From Shewanella frigidimarina (GTDB lineage: Bacteria; Pseudomonadota; Gammaproteobacteria; Enterobacterales; Shewanellaceae): a DNA stretch of 64,000 nt. The translations under genes were made by a program, and so were the position numbers. The stretch covers positions 310,001-374,000 of the forward strand of contig NZ_RKKE01000003.1 of the NCBI RefSeq assembly GCF_003797125.1, read 5' to 3'. The notes below the pieces were generated by a model. It was given only the letters and a program-made list of their open reading frames with translations, had not been told where the DNA came from and did not search any database. Shown piece after piece: positions 28,936 to 37,158 of this stretch. Position 1 is the first letter of the stretch. Every line of letters begins with the position of its first letter.

Positions 28936-30060
28936 TTATAAATTATCAACCACTGCTAGCATCGCAACTAAAGACGCTTCACCTAAATATACGCAACGTT
29001 CTGGAGACCAGCCCACAAATGGGTCGGCTAAATTGGCGTTATCTTTAAATGGCATTTCTAACGTGTTCGATAAACAACTGAACGTATTGGCTACCCAGTT
29101 AGAACCCACGGTTAAATTCGCTTTACCTGGCTCATCTTTATCGTAACCAAACTCTGTTTGAAAATCAGCACTGGCAATGGTCAATGCACTGAGAAATTGC
29201 TGTTGTAATTGGGCCATTTTATCGTTGTAGCTTGGTACCCCTTCACAACCGGCAAGGAACACATAAGGAAGACCTTCATCACCGTGTACATCGTAAAATA
29301 AATCGACACCAGTTTGATGCATTTTATTAACGACATAATACACTTCAGGGCTTTTTTCTAAGCACGGTGTTTGCCATTCGCGATTTAAGTTAGTACCTAC
29401 AGCATTAGTACGTAAATGGCCGCGTGCGCTGCCATCTGGATTCATATTAGGCACAATATAGAAATTGGCTTTGTCTAATAAGGCTTTAGAAGTTGGACAA
29501 TCACTATCGAGTAATTGATTTAGCAAGCCTTCGACTAACCATTCAGCCATGGTTTCGCCAGGGTGTTGACGTGCAGTGATCCAAATATTCTTTTTATCTG
29601 GGTTAGCATCACCAATTTTAAGCAAAGTCATGTCGCGACCATCAAGCGTTAACCCAAGATGTTCAAGACTCACTGCTGGATGTAATTGCACTTCACTGAT
29701 TAAATCTAAATGACGTTCGTAGCTGTACGGTGCAAAATAAGCAATTTGAATGGCTTCACAATCAAGCTCAGCTTGGATCGTTAATTTGCCATCGACATAC
29801 TGAGTAGGTAATCGGAACCATGTTTGGCGATCATAACTGGCAACGGCTTGATACTCTTCCCAACCTTTTGGGTAAGATGCACTACCGGCATTGAGAATAT
29901 TAAGGGTATATGTCTGACCGACTTCCCCTTCTAAACGAAAGTTAAACCATTGATAAAACTCACCACCAAAATCGGGACGAATGGCGAGTTGTATATCATC
30001 ATGTTTGTCTAGATTAATGACGTCAATATTGCCGCCGTCAAAGTTTGCTGTAATCCGCAT
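28936..30060 (-). CDS. M14 zinc carboxypeptidase (cytosolic carboxypeptidase-like)
   Basis: Metallocarboxypeptidase of the M14 family, CCP-like (M14B/AGTPBP-type) branch. An N-terminal beta-sandwich of about 130 residues precedes the catalytic domain. Zinc ligands are in RQHPGETMAEW (HxxE) and the later His in DVHGDEG. The substrate-binding motifs NMNPDG and NLNREW are present, and the catalytic Glu lies in NTLEMPFKDN. There is no signal peptide, so it is cytoplasmic. Length is 374 residues. Bacterial CCP-like enzymes have been solved structurally from Shewanella but their substrate is not established. It is transcribed towards the zinc-ribbon gene, about 57 bp away. Confidence 0.92.
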   Translation of the reverse strand: MRITANFDGGNIDVINLDKHDDIQLAIRPDFGGEFYQWFNFRLEGEVGQTYTLNILNAGSASYPKGWEEYQAVASYDRQTWFRLPTQYVDGKLTIQAELDCEAIQIAYFAPYSYERHLDLISEVQLHPAVSLEHLGLTLDGRDMTLLKIGDANPDKKNIWITARQHPGETMAEWLVEGLLNQLLDSDCPTSKALLDKANFYIVPNMNPDGSARGHLRTNAVGTNLNREWQTPCLEKSPEVYYVVNKMHQTGVDLFYDVHGDEGLPYVFLAGCEGVPSYNDKMAQLQQQFLSALTIASADFQTEFGYDKDEPGKANLTVGSNWVANTFSCLSNTLEMPFKDNANLADPFVGWSPERCVYLGEASLVAMLAVVDNL

Positions 30061-30165
30061 TAGATTATCCTTTATTGCTTGCGCTTATTTTGGGCTTAAT
30101 AACGATTTGTATTAGCCTTATTTTATGCGCCATAGCTTATCAAATGCGGCAATTGGTGTGAACCA

Positions 30166-30828
30166 TTAAAAGCTAAAGCTGTAACCTTGACCGCGAACGG
30201 TATTAATTAGTTCGCGTGGTAAATTACGTTTGACTAATTTACGGCGAGTATTACTGATATGCATGTCTAAATTACGGTCAAAACGTCCAAGTTCTTTATG
30301 CAGCACTCGAAGTTGTAATTCTTCTTTAGTAACCACTTCGCCTTGCCTATCAAATAAATATTTGAATAATCGATATTCTGTTTGCGTCAACACGAGCGAC
30401 TTATCGGCAAAGCTAATGGTATAGGAGGTATCATCAAAACCAATGCTGCCATTAACAGCATCGTTAATCGGTGCTTGGGTGCGTCGATGGAGTACATTAA
30501 GACGTAACTGCAATTCGCGGATATTAATCGGTCTAGTGAGGTAATCGTCGGCGCCTAACTCTAACGCATTAATACGCTCAAGCTCGCTGTTACTTTCTGC
30601 TAATACAATAATAGGGGTTCGGCTTTGTCGTGCGACCAGCAACCAAAATGAATCCATTTTGGGCACCGAAAAATCTAATAATATGGCTTCAAGCTGCAGA
30701 GTCTCCATTTGGATCAACGCATCAAAGGCATTATTAACCCGATGAACACTGTAGCCCTGCTCATTTAACTGTCGACCTACGTCACTTTTATCGGAAAGGG
30801 TATGTTCAATGAATAGGATATTCTTCAT
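30166..30828 (-). CDS. Orphan OmpR-family response regulator with degenerate receiver
   Basis: A 220-residue two-domain regulator: receiver domain (about 1-115) and winged-helix DNA-binding domain (about 125-220, ending NTVRGQGYSFSF). The phospho-acceptor Asp52 is kept (ILLDFSVPK), but three other receiver-signature residues are changed. The second acidic residue near the N terminus is His9 (FIEH), the conserved Thr/Ser is Ala77 (VLAES), and the invariant Lys is Arg99 (LTRP). No sensor kinase is adjacent. Upstream lies a Fur-box-like sequence. In S. oneidensis a regulator in the same neighbourhood, from memory SO_2426, is linked to chromate response and siderophore synthesis; this is probably its ortholog. 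Confidence 0.88.
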   Translation of the reverse strand: MKNILFIEHTLSDKSDVGRQLNEQGYSVHRVNNAFDALIQMETLQLEAILLDFSVPKMDSFWLLVARQSRTPIIVLAESNSELERINALELGADDYLTRPINIRELQLRLNVLHRRTQAPINDAVNGSIGFDDTSYTISFADKSLVLTQTEYRLFKYLFDRQGEVVTKEELQLRVLHKELGRFDRNLDMHISNTRRKLVKRNLPRELINTVRGQGYSFSF

Positions 30829-30840
30829 GCTCAGCTACTT

Positions 30841-30870
30841 AATGATAACGATTACCATTAAGATTATCAT
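30841..30870. promoter_or_regulatory. Fur box upstream of the response regulator gene
   Basis: The run beginning at 30844 with GATAACGATTACCATTA matches the 19-bp Fur consensus at 14 of 19 positions by eye, and GATTATCAT follows as a further hexamer-type repeat. It sits about 15 bp before the start codon. Iron-dependent repression of this gene is the likely meaning. Confidence 0.65.
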
Positions 30871-30923
30871 ATTGATTTACCCAAAACCAGATTTAATCCA
30901 CCCTGTGACCCTTTTCATTAACA

Positions 30924-30948
30924 AAAAAGGCCTGAAACTTCAGGCCTT
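30924..30948 (-). terminator. Terminator of the DUF885 gene
   Basis: AAGGCCTGAA and TTCAGGCCTT form a 10-bp stem with a 2-nt nominal loop. On the minus strand the stem is followed by TTTTTTGTTAATG. Confidence 0.8.
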
Positions 30949-30986
30949 GAGACATTTGTCACAATTATGAGTGAGACGTCATAGGT

Positions 30987-32786
30987 CTATTTATCTGTCA
31001 TCAACTGCTTAATGAACTTAACTGGCGCACTACCGTAACTTAAAAACTGTTCATGGAACTGTTTCAAATCAAAGCTCTCACCTTGTTTAGCTTTAAGTTG
31101 TTCGCGGAAATCATAAATCTCACGGTAACCGGCGTAATAACTCGTCAGTTGAACTTGACTTAACGTGGCTCTGCGCCACTTTCCTTCAGCTTCAGCACGT
31201 TGTTGGAATGCTTCATTCTCGAGCAAGTCAATCACCTCTTGCTCGCCCATTCCATTGACTTGAATGCTGTAATCTAAAATAGTGTTACAAATAACCCGTA
31301 AATTCCATTTGTAATACATCAGCCACATTTCAGGTTCAAAATTACTATAGCCTTCTTCCAACATCATTCGTTCGGTATACACAGCCCAACCTTCAATCAT
31401 GGCACCATTACCAAATAAGCTTTTCACTAAACTAGGAGATTGGTTAGAAAAGACTAATTGCGTGTAATGCCCTGGGATAGCCTCATGAATATTCAGAACC
31501 TGTAAAATCCAGTGATTGTATTCACGTAAATAGCTCTCTGCAGACTCATCACTCATGTCATCAAGGGGTGAAACGTTGTAGTAAGTATTACCGCCTTTGT
31601 CATAAGGTCCTGGTGCACTGATAGACGCTCCGGCAAAACCGCGCATGTATTCAGGCGTTTCACGAACAATTAACGGCTTTTTAGGATCAAGCGTTACCAG
31701 TTGTTTGTCATTGACAAACTTAATCAGCTCTGGAATTTGCTTTCGCACTTCGGCTACAAAGTTTTCTCGTTTAACATGTTTGGTTGATAACACATCAATC
31801 AACTGGCGAATTGCTTGTCTCTCATCGTCTGGTTTTGGGGTATCGATATATTTTGACCAAATGGTATCGGTGATCTTAGCCATTTCTTGCTGAACATGAT
31901 TTTTATCTGCCACAGCTTTGTCATATAACTGTTTAGCCGTCATACCAGACTGAATATCAAAGGCGAACTTTTCTTCGTATAAGGTTTCACCAATACGGAA
32001 ATCGCGGCCTCCATTTTCGGTTAGCTTAGTTTCAAGCGCGGTTAACCACTCAATGTGCTGTTTAATTGCTGCAGTAGCGGCATCAAAACGCTCAGCAAAT
32101 AACGCTTTCTGCTCTGCGCTTAAGCCTGAATCAGTGACTTGCTGGGCTAACTCGGCAGACAATACCGAAAATGCGCCTTGATTCTGCATAATGGCTAATT
32201 GGGTATGCTCAAGTGTCGGCTCACTAATATTATTTCGCGCGGCCTCATAATAGGCTGGCACATTTTCAAGACGTGCAATCACAGAGGTTAAGCGTTCATC
32301 TAACGGCGCAAAGTCTTCATTGATAATTTGCGCAAAACCACCGGCAACATTGTAATTTGACGGGTCCCATTGCCAACCTTTAAAGCGTGTAATTTCCCAT
32401 TGCATTGACTCCACTAAATTACTCAGTAATTTATAATCAATTAACTCGTTAGCCGTTAGTGACTGCGGATCAAATTGGGCTAGCGCCGTTTGCTGTTGTT
32501 TAACAAATGCCAACGTTTTGTTGCGGCTTGCTTGATTTGGGATATCTAAATAGCCATCATTAACATGTTTGCCACTGTACAGCGCCCAGGTTGGTGATAA
32601 TGCCCACAGCTCATCAATAAACTGTTGTGAATATTCGTTAAAGTTTAATGCTGCCGCAGCACTAGTTGTGCTAGCCTCAGCAGTAACGGCCTTGGTTTGT
32701 GGACTTTGCTTAACCGAGTCATCGCTACAACCTACCAATCCAGCCAAGGCAAAAGAAACCGCCAAAGCAAGTAAAGATTTTTTCAT
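30987..32786 (-). CDS. DUF885 family lipoprotein (putative metallopeptidase)
   Basis: A 599-residue lipoprotein: signal peptide with lipobox LVGC at residues 17-20, then an Ala/Thr/Ser-rich linker, then a long helical DUF885 domain. The family's zinc-binding motif HEAIPGHY (HExxxGH) lies near residues 437-444 and is followed by the downstream acidic MIEGWAVYTERMMLE segment, in which a Glu may be the third ligand. DUF885 proteins resemble M32-like zinc peptidases in fold. The export signal places it in the periplasm or at the outer membrane. It is divergent from the yegS-like gene. Substrate unknown. Confidence 0.93.
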   Translation of the reverse strand: MKKSLLALAVSFALAGLVGCSDDSVKQSPQTKAVTAEASTTSAAAALNFNEYSQQFIDELWALSPTWALYSGKHVNDGYLDIPNQASRNKTLAFVKQQQTALAQFDPQSLTANELIDYKLLSNLVESMQWEITRFKGWQWDPSNYNVAGGFAQIINEDFAPLDERLTSVIARLENVPAYYEAARNNISEPTLEHTQLAIMQNQGAFSVLSAELAQQVTDSGLSAEQKALFAERFDAATAAIKQHIEWLTALETKLTENGGRDFRIGETLYEEKFAFDIQSGMTAKQLYDKAVADKNHVQQEMAKITDTIWSKYIDTPKPDDERQAIRQLIDVLSTKHVKRENFVAEVRKQIPELIKFVNDKQLVTLDPKKPLIVRETPEYMRGFAGASISAPGPYDKGGNTYYNVSPLDDMSDESAESYLREYNHWILQVLNIHEAIPGHYTQLVFSNQSPSLVKSLFGNGAMIEGWAVYTERMMLEEGYSNFEPEMWLMYYKWNLRVICNTILDYSIQVNGMGEQEVIDLLENEAFQQRAEAEGKWRRATLSQVQLTSYYAGYREIYDFREQLKAKQGESFDLKQFHEQFLSYGSAPVKFIKQLMTDK

Positions 32787-33056
32787 TAGTTATCCCTTAC
32801 ATTGTTATTATTTTTTAGTGTATATAAACTTATTTTTTGATGCATATCGCTTTCGTGCACAAAGATTTTTGTTGCGAAGATATGAATAAAAATTCATCTT
32901 ACGACAATTATAATGAGTTAATCATGTTCGTCATTGTTTTGCATCAAGCAGACATCTTTTGTGACAGAAAAATCGTGAATAGGCCAACTACTTGTGACTT
33001 AAAAACGTATTTTTTGTCTGGTGACCGTTCCAAAATAACTAACAGAGAACTTAACG

Positions 33057-33986
33057 ATGCCCTTAACACATCTCCGACTACTACTTAATGGTAAAAAGGC
33101 CACCAATGTCGACATAAGACAATCGGTTATCGCTTTGCGCGAGCAGGGCCATACGATTGACGTGCGAGTCTCTTGGGAAAGCGCTGATATGTTGCGTTTT
33201 ATAACAGAAGCCATAGCCGATAATGTCGGCAGAGTCGTGATTGGCGGCGGTGATGGCTCGCTTAATGAGGCAGTAAATGCCCTGATGCAACAACCACAAC
33301 AGGATCATAAGCTCGAAATAGCCGTGCTGCCATTAGGCACTGCAAATGACTTCGCCACAGCGTGCGGTATTAGCAATATTATTCAATCCACTCTGGAACT
33401 GGCAATTCATGGTGACAGCTACCCTATTGATATCATCCGGGCCAACAATAATTATTTTATTAATGCGGCAGTCGCCGGGTTTGGCGCGCAAGTCACCGCA
33501 GAAACCCCAACAGAATTAAAAGACTTTCTTGGCGGTGGAGCTTATACCTTAGTCGGATTGGCTAAAGCATTAGGCTTTAAGCCTTATCAAGGCAGTATTA
33601 CCACCGATAAAGGAACGTTCAATGGTGATATTGTGGTGGGCGCCATTTGCAATAATAAGCAAGCTGGCGGTGGGCAAATGCTGGCACCCAATGCATTAAT
33701 TGATGACGGTTTGATGGATATTACCCTGTTGAAGTCATTTTCAACCTTTGATATCCCGGTGGTGTTAGATGAAATACAAGCCATGAGTCATGAAGCTAAG
33801 TTTTGTTATCACTTTCAAACCCGTTGGTTAGAAATTGATTTTCCTATCAAGTTACCGCTTAATTTAGATGGCGAACCTTATCCAACCAAAAAAATGCGTT
33901 TTGAAGTTCTCCCAAAAGCCATTCAGTTTGTATTGCCGCCAAACTGCCCTTGCCTTGAACAATCCACACAAAAAAGCGGAATATAA
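33057..33986 (+). CDS. yegS: YegS-like lipid kinase
   Basis: Diacylglycerol-kinase-fold lipid kinase of the YegS/BmrU group, which phosphorylates phosphatidylglycerol or a related lipid. The N-terminal nucleotide-binding part has the GGGDGSLNEAVNAL motif (near residues 63-76) and LPLGTANDFA (near 95-104), both diagnostic of the family. The C-terminal beta-sandwich contains LAPNALIDDGLMDITLL. Length is 309 residues. The start ATG has GAGAAC upstream, a weak Shine-Dalgarno. The stop codon lies inside the terminator stem-loop. Confidence 0.93.
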   Translation: MPLTHLRLLLNGKKATNVDIRQSVIALREQGHTIDVRVSWESADMLRFITEAIADNVGRVVIGGGDGSLNEAVNALMQQPQQDHKLEIAVLPLGTANDFATACGISNIIQSTLELAIHGDSYPIDIIRANNNYFINAAVAGFGAQVTAETPTELKDFLGGGAYTLVGLAKALGFKPYQGSITTDKGTFNGDIVVGAICNNKQAGGGQMLAPNALIDDGLMDITLLKSFSTFDIPVVLDEIQAMSHEAKFCYHFQTRWLEIDFPIKLPLNLDGEPYPTKKMRFEVLPKAIQFVLPPNCPCLEQSTQKSGI

Positions 33987-33996
33987 ATTCCGCTTT
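33973..33996. terminator. Bidirectional terminator between yegS-like gene and rhlE
   Basis: AAAGCGGAAT, ATAA, ATTCCGCTTT: a 10-bp stem with the stop codon of the yegS-like gene in its loop region, and A/T-rich flanks on both sides. Confidence 0.85.
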
Positions 33997-34039
33997 AATC
34001 ACCAATACGATAACTGAGTTAATCGTTTACCTAATCAAC

Positions 34040-35359
34040 TTAAATGTTCCAGGGATTAGGTTTGTTACCCTTAGGCGTAGTTGACGCTTTAGATGGTTTG
34101 GTTTTTCTAAAATCAGCAGAAGCTGTTTTCGACTTGCCCAAACTCAGCGTTGGTCGGTCTGTCGCTGATGTTGATTTATGCTGACGATTTTTAGGAATAA
34201 AATTCAACACTGAAATAGGAATTGGCTTCGAGGGTTCAAACCCCGCTATTTCTTTACGTTCAATTAAATGCCCTAAACGGCTTTCAATCATACACAGGTT
34301 TTTAAAGTCATCATTGGACACAAAAGAAATAGCAACACCAGCAGCGCCCGCACGACCGGTACGACCAATACGATGAATATAGTCATCGGCCGGATAAGGT
34401 AAGTCATAATTAACAACACGAGATAAATCGTCAATATCAATACCGCGCGCCGCAATGCCAGTAGCCACAAGGTATTTAATGTTACCCGATTTAAAATCAG
34501 CTAAAATTTGTTCACGCACCGGCTGGCTTCGGCCACTGTGAATACACTCTGCAGCAATATCACGCTTTTCAAGCTGACTCACCAATTTGGCGGCACCTTG
34601 TTTGGTTTCGATAAAGATGAGTGCTTGGTTCCACTCTTCGGTTTTAATTAAATGACTTAATAAAGCTGATTTTTTATCTTTATCAACCGTCGTTAACCAC
34701 TGCTCGATTTTCGGTGCTGAATCGCGATCAGCAATCACTGAAATTTCTACAGGACGTTTAATGGCCGTTTTCGCTAACGCACGCACTTGGTTTGATAACG
34801 TCGCAGAAAACAATAAACTCTGACGTTCAGAAGGTAATTTGTCGATGATTTTATTAATGTCTTCGATAAAGCCCATGTCGAGCATTCTATCGGCTTCATC
34901 AAGCACCAACACTTCAACTTCATCAAAGTGCACGGCACGTTGAGTATATAAGTCGAGTAAACGTCCAGGTGTTGCCACCAAAATATCCACACCATCAATT
35001 AAGGCTTGTTTTTGCGGCTTTTCATCAACCCCACCATAAATGGCGATAGAGGTTAACGATAAATGCTTGGCGTACTGCACTACGTTGGCGTGAACTTGCA
35101 CTGCGAGTTCGCGAGTTGGGGTTAAAATCAACGCTCGAATACGTTTTGCACGCTGGATTTCAGTGTCGGCTAAGCGTTCTAATATTGGTAATACAAAACT
35201 TGCGGTTTTACCGGTACCAGTTTGCGCAGCGGCGAGCAGGTTCTTACCCTTTAAAATAACCGGAATAGTCTGTTGTTGAATAGGTGTCGGCTGACTGTAT
35301 CCCACTTCATGTAGGGCATTGACAATCGTGTCGCGTAATCCAAGTGTCGAAAAAGGCAT
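34040..35359 (-). CDS. rhlE: DEAD-box ATP-dependent RNA helicase RhlE
   Basis: Superfamily-2 RNA helicase unwinding structured RNA, in ribosome assembly or mRNA turnover. In order: Q motif GYSQPTPIQQQTIP, Walker A AQTGTGKTAS (near residues 42-51), PTRELA, DEAD motif VLDEADRML, SAT motif, then the second RecA domain with RGIDIDDLSRV and HRIGRTGR. The C terminus is basic and low-complexity, as in other RhlE proteins. Length is 439 residues. It is convergent with the yegS-like gene. Confidence 0.93.
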   Translation of the reverse strand: MPFSTLGLRDTIVNALHEVGYSQPTPIQQQTIPVILKGKNLLAAAQTGTGKTASFVLPILERLADTEIQRAKRIRALILTPTRELAVQVHANVVQYAKHLSLTSIAIYGGVDEKPQKQALIDGVDILVATPGRLLDLYTQRAVHFDEVEVLVLDEADRMLDMGFIEDINKIIDKLPSERQSLLFSATLSNQVRALAKTAIKRPVEISVIADRDSAPKIEQWLTTVDKDKKSALLSHLIKTEEWNQALIFIETKQGAAKLVSQLEKRDIAAECIHSGRSQPVREQILADFKSGNIKYLVATGIAARGIDIDDLSRVVNYDLPYPADDYIHRIGRTGRAGAAGVAISFVSNDDFKNLCMIESRLGHLIERKEIAGFEPSKPIPISVLNFIPKNRQHKSTSATDRPTLSLGKSKTASADFRKTKPSKASTTPKGNKPNPWNI

Positions 35360-35507
35360 GAAAGTGGGTCTCAGTAGTAAAACAAGAATAAAGCATTATA
35401 GAGGCTACGCATAACAAGCGCTAACACCTCGTTAATATAAAGTCATATTAGACAACGGCGAGACGAAGCATCACTCAAATTGTCAGTATTGTATTAAAAC
35501 ACAAATG

Positions 35508-35535
35508 AAAAAAGACGTCCGAAGACGTCTTTTTT
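35508..35535 (-). terminator. Terminator of the tRNA-Ser gene
   Basis: AAAAAAGACGTC, CGAA, GACGTCTTTTTT: a strong hairpin with T-runs on both strands, placed 8 bp after the tRNA 3' end on the minus strand. Confidence 0.9.
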
Positions 35536-35542
35536 CATAATA

Positions 35543-35632
35543 TGGCGGTGAGCGAGAGATTCGAACTCTCGTTAGGGATAAACCTAAACACACTTTCCAG
35601 GCGTGCGCCTTCAGCCACTCAGCCAGCTCACC
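35543..35632 (-). tRNA. tRNA-Ser (anticodon GGA)
   Basis: A 90-nt gene on the minus strand with encoded CCA. Acceptor arms are GGTGAGC and GCTCACC, discriminator G. The anticodon loop is CTGGAAA, so the anticodon is GGA, reading UCC and UCU serine codons. The T loop is TTCGAAT. A long variable arm (TTTAGG ... CCTAA) fits a class II serine tRNA. It stands alone with its own terminator. Confidence 0.98.
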
Positions 35633-35863
35633 AATTTGTGACTGACTTTTTATCCATACCATTAAAAGACATCAGATAAAAAGGCAGTACTTAATATTTG
35701 ATTCTATTGAGTGGAATAATGACCTCTCAATAATACAAAACCACTTAATACTAACCGCGGCAGTGCTAATCGAGGCGTACTTTACGCAAATGATGATAGC
35801 GGGTCAAGCTAAAAAACCCCACTATCAAGCGTTTGCACAAATGCACAGCAACTAACAAGCTAA

Positions 35864-36496
35864 CTAACCTATTAAGGTAGGGAAAAGTCCTTTAACACCC
35901 GCGGCAATCACTTCAATGCCTAAAGACAACATCAGTAGACCCATTAGACGGGTAATAACGTTAATGCCAGTTTTACCTAATAGTTTAAACAGCATTGGCG
36001 CCATACGAAATAAACCCCAACTAACAAGGCCTAAGGTCATAATGGTTAAAAACATACCAATGTAGTTGGTTATTTGGTGATGCTCCGCCGCAAACACTAT
36101 CACCGCACTAATGGCACCAGGACCAGCCATTAATGGCAAAGCTAATGGCACAACTGCAACAGATTCCATTCCTGAAGACTCACGGTCTTCTTCTTGGTTA
36201 CGTTTCACTTCACTGATTTTACCTTGCAACATCGACATCGCAATAATACAAATCAAGCTACCACCGGCAATACGAAAAGCCGATAATGAAATACTGAACA
36301 TACTAAGAATGTAATGACCTGCTATTGCCGTCACCAATAGAATGATCACTACGGCCATATTTGCATCACGATTAGTATTTTGGCGATCAGCTTCAGTTTG
36401 ATGGCTGGTTAAGCTCACAAATACAGGCAATAACCCTACTGGGTTAATGATGGCTAACAGTCCTAGAAAGAACTTGATATAAAGCATAAAATCCAC
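35864..36496 (-). CDS. ychE: MarC-family membrane protein YchE
   Basis: A 210-residue, six-helix inner-membrane protein of the MarC/NAAT family. It aligns with E. coli YchE through YIKFFLGLLAIINPVGLLPVF, FRIAGGSL, VPLALPLMAGPGAIS and TGINVITRLMGLLMLSLGIE. The family's transport activity is unproven, although some archaeal members carry amino acids. The gene is transcribed leftward, towards the tRNA gene, across a 230-bp gap with only weak hairpins. Confidence 0.9.
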   Translation of the reverse strand: MDFMLYIKFFLGLLAIINPVGLLPVFVSLTSHQTEADRQNTNRDANMAVVIILLVTAIAGHYILSMFSISLSAFRIAGGSLICIIAMSMLQGKISEVKRNQEEDRESSGMESVAVVPLALPLMAGPGAISAVIVFAAEHHQITNYIGMFLTIMTLGLVSWGLFRMAPMLFKLLGKTGINVITRLMGLLMLSLGIEVIAAGVKGLFPTLIG

Positions 36497-37158
36497 TAAC
36501 TACACCCTCTTGATATTACCTGATTTGAAGCTCGATTCTGAGGGCGCTAATGTAGCTGAAACATTGCCATTCCCCAAATGAAATTTTTTATATTTGATAG
36601 ACCTTTTTACCATACAAAAACTAATGTCACGTCTATTATTTATGTTTTGATATCATATTGACAGTTTACGTAAACACGCATTTTTAGTTATTTTATTTCA
36701 CCAGACTGTTCTAATTAGCATCAATATGATGATTTAACCTACAGCAGGACTTGAAATATTGTTTTCCTGTGGTTAACCTACATATTAATCAACAAAATAA
36801 GAATAGCCTTATGATGAAAAATACTAACGATAGCGGATTTTTTATTTCTCACAAAAGTGCTCGTTTTACTGGTCAGTTTATTTTCAACAGAATGTAATTT
36901 TATTTTTATGAGTAAACAGTGTAGATGTAGATATTGACTTGAGTATCATCTTGATTAATGAATAACTCATTGCCTCTGGTAAAACTGCGATTGGCTTGAG
37001 CCACAATATCCGAAGCTACAATAGCTTAGGAACAAAAAAGAGATGTTGCCAGTAGCAACATCTCTTTTAATTAACTTATGAAGGTAAATCTGTGTTGAGG
37101 ACTACGCCATTTTTTTAGTACTGGCTTTAACATGTCTTCTACAGAGAAAGTACAAACA
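36497..37158. other. Intergenic region of about 660 bp
   Basis: No confident gene. A 28-codon frame at 36811-36897 (MMKNTNDSGFFISHKS...) has no good ribosome binding site. The only clear element is the terminator at 37036-37068. Confidence 0.4.
37036..37068 (-). terminator. Terminator of the S9 peptidase gene
   Basis: AAAAGAGATGTTGC, CAGTA, GCAACATCTCTTTT: a 14-bp stem with a T-run on the minus strand, about 90 bp past the stop codon. Confidence 0.85.

Noticed and set aside
36811..36897. 28-codon frame in the gap right of ychE
   Set aside because: No Shine-Dalgarno and no similarity I recognise; too short to accept.
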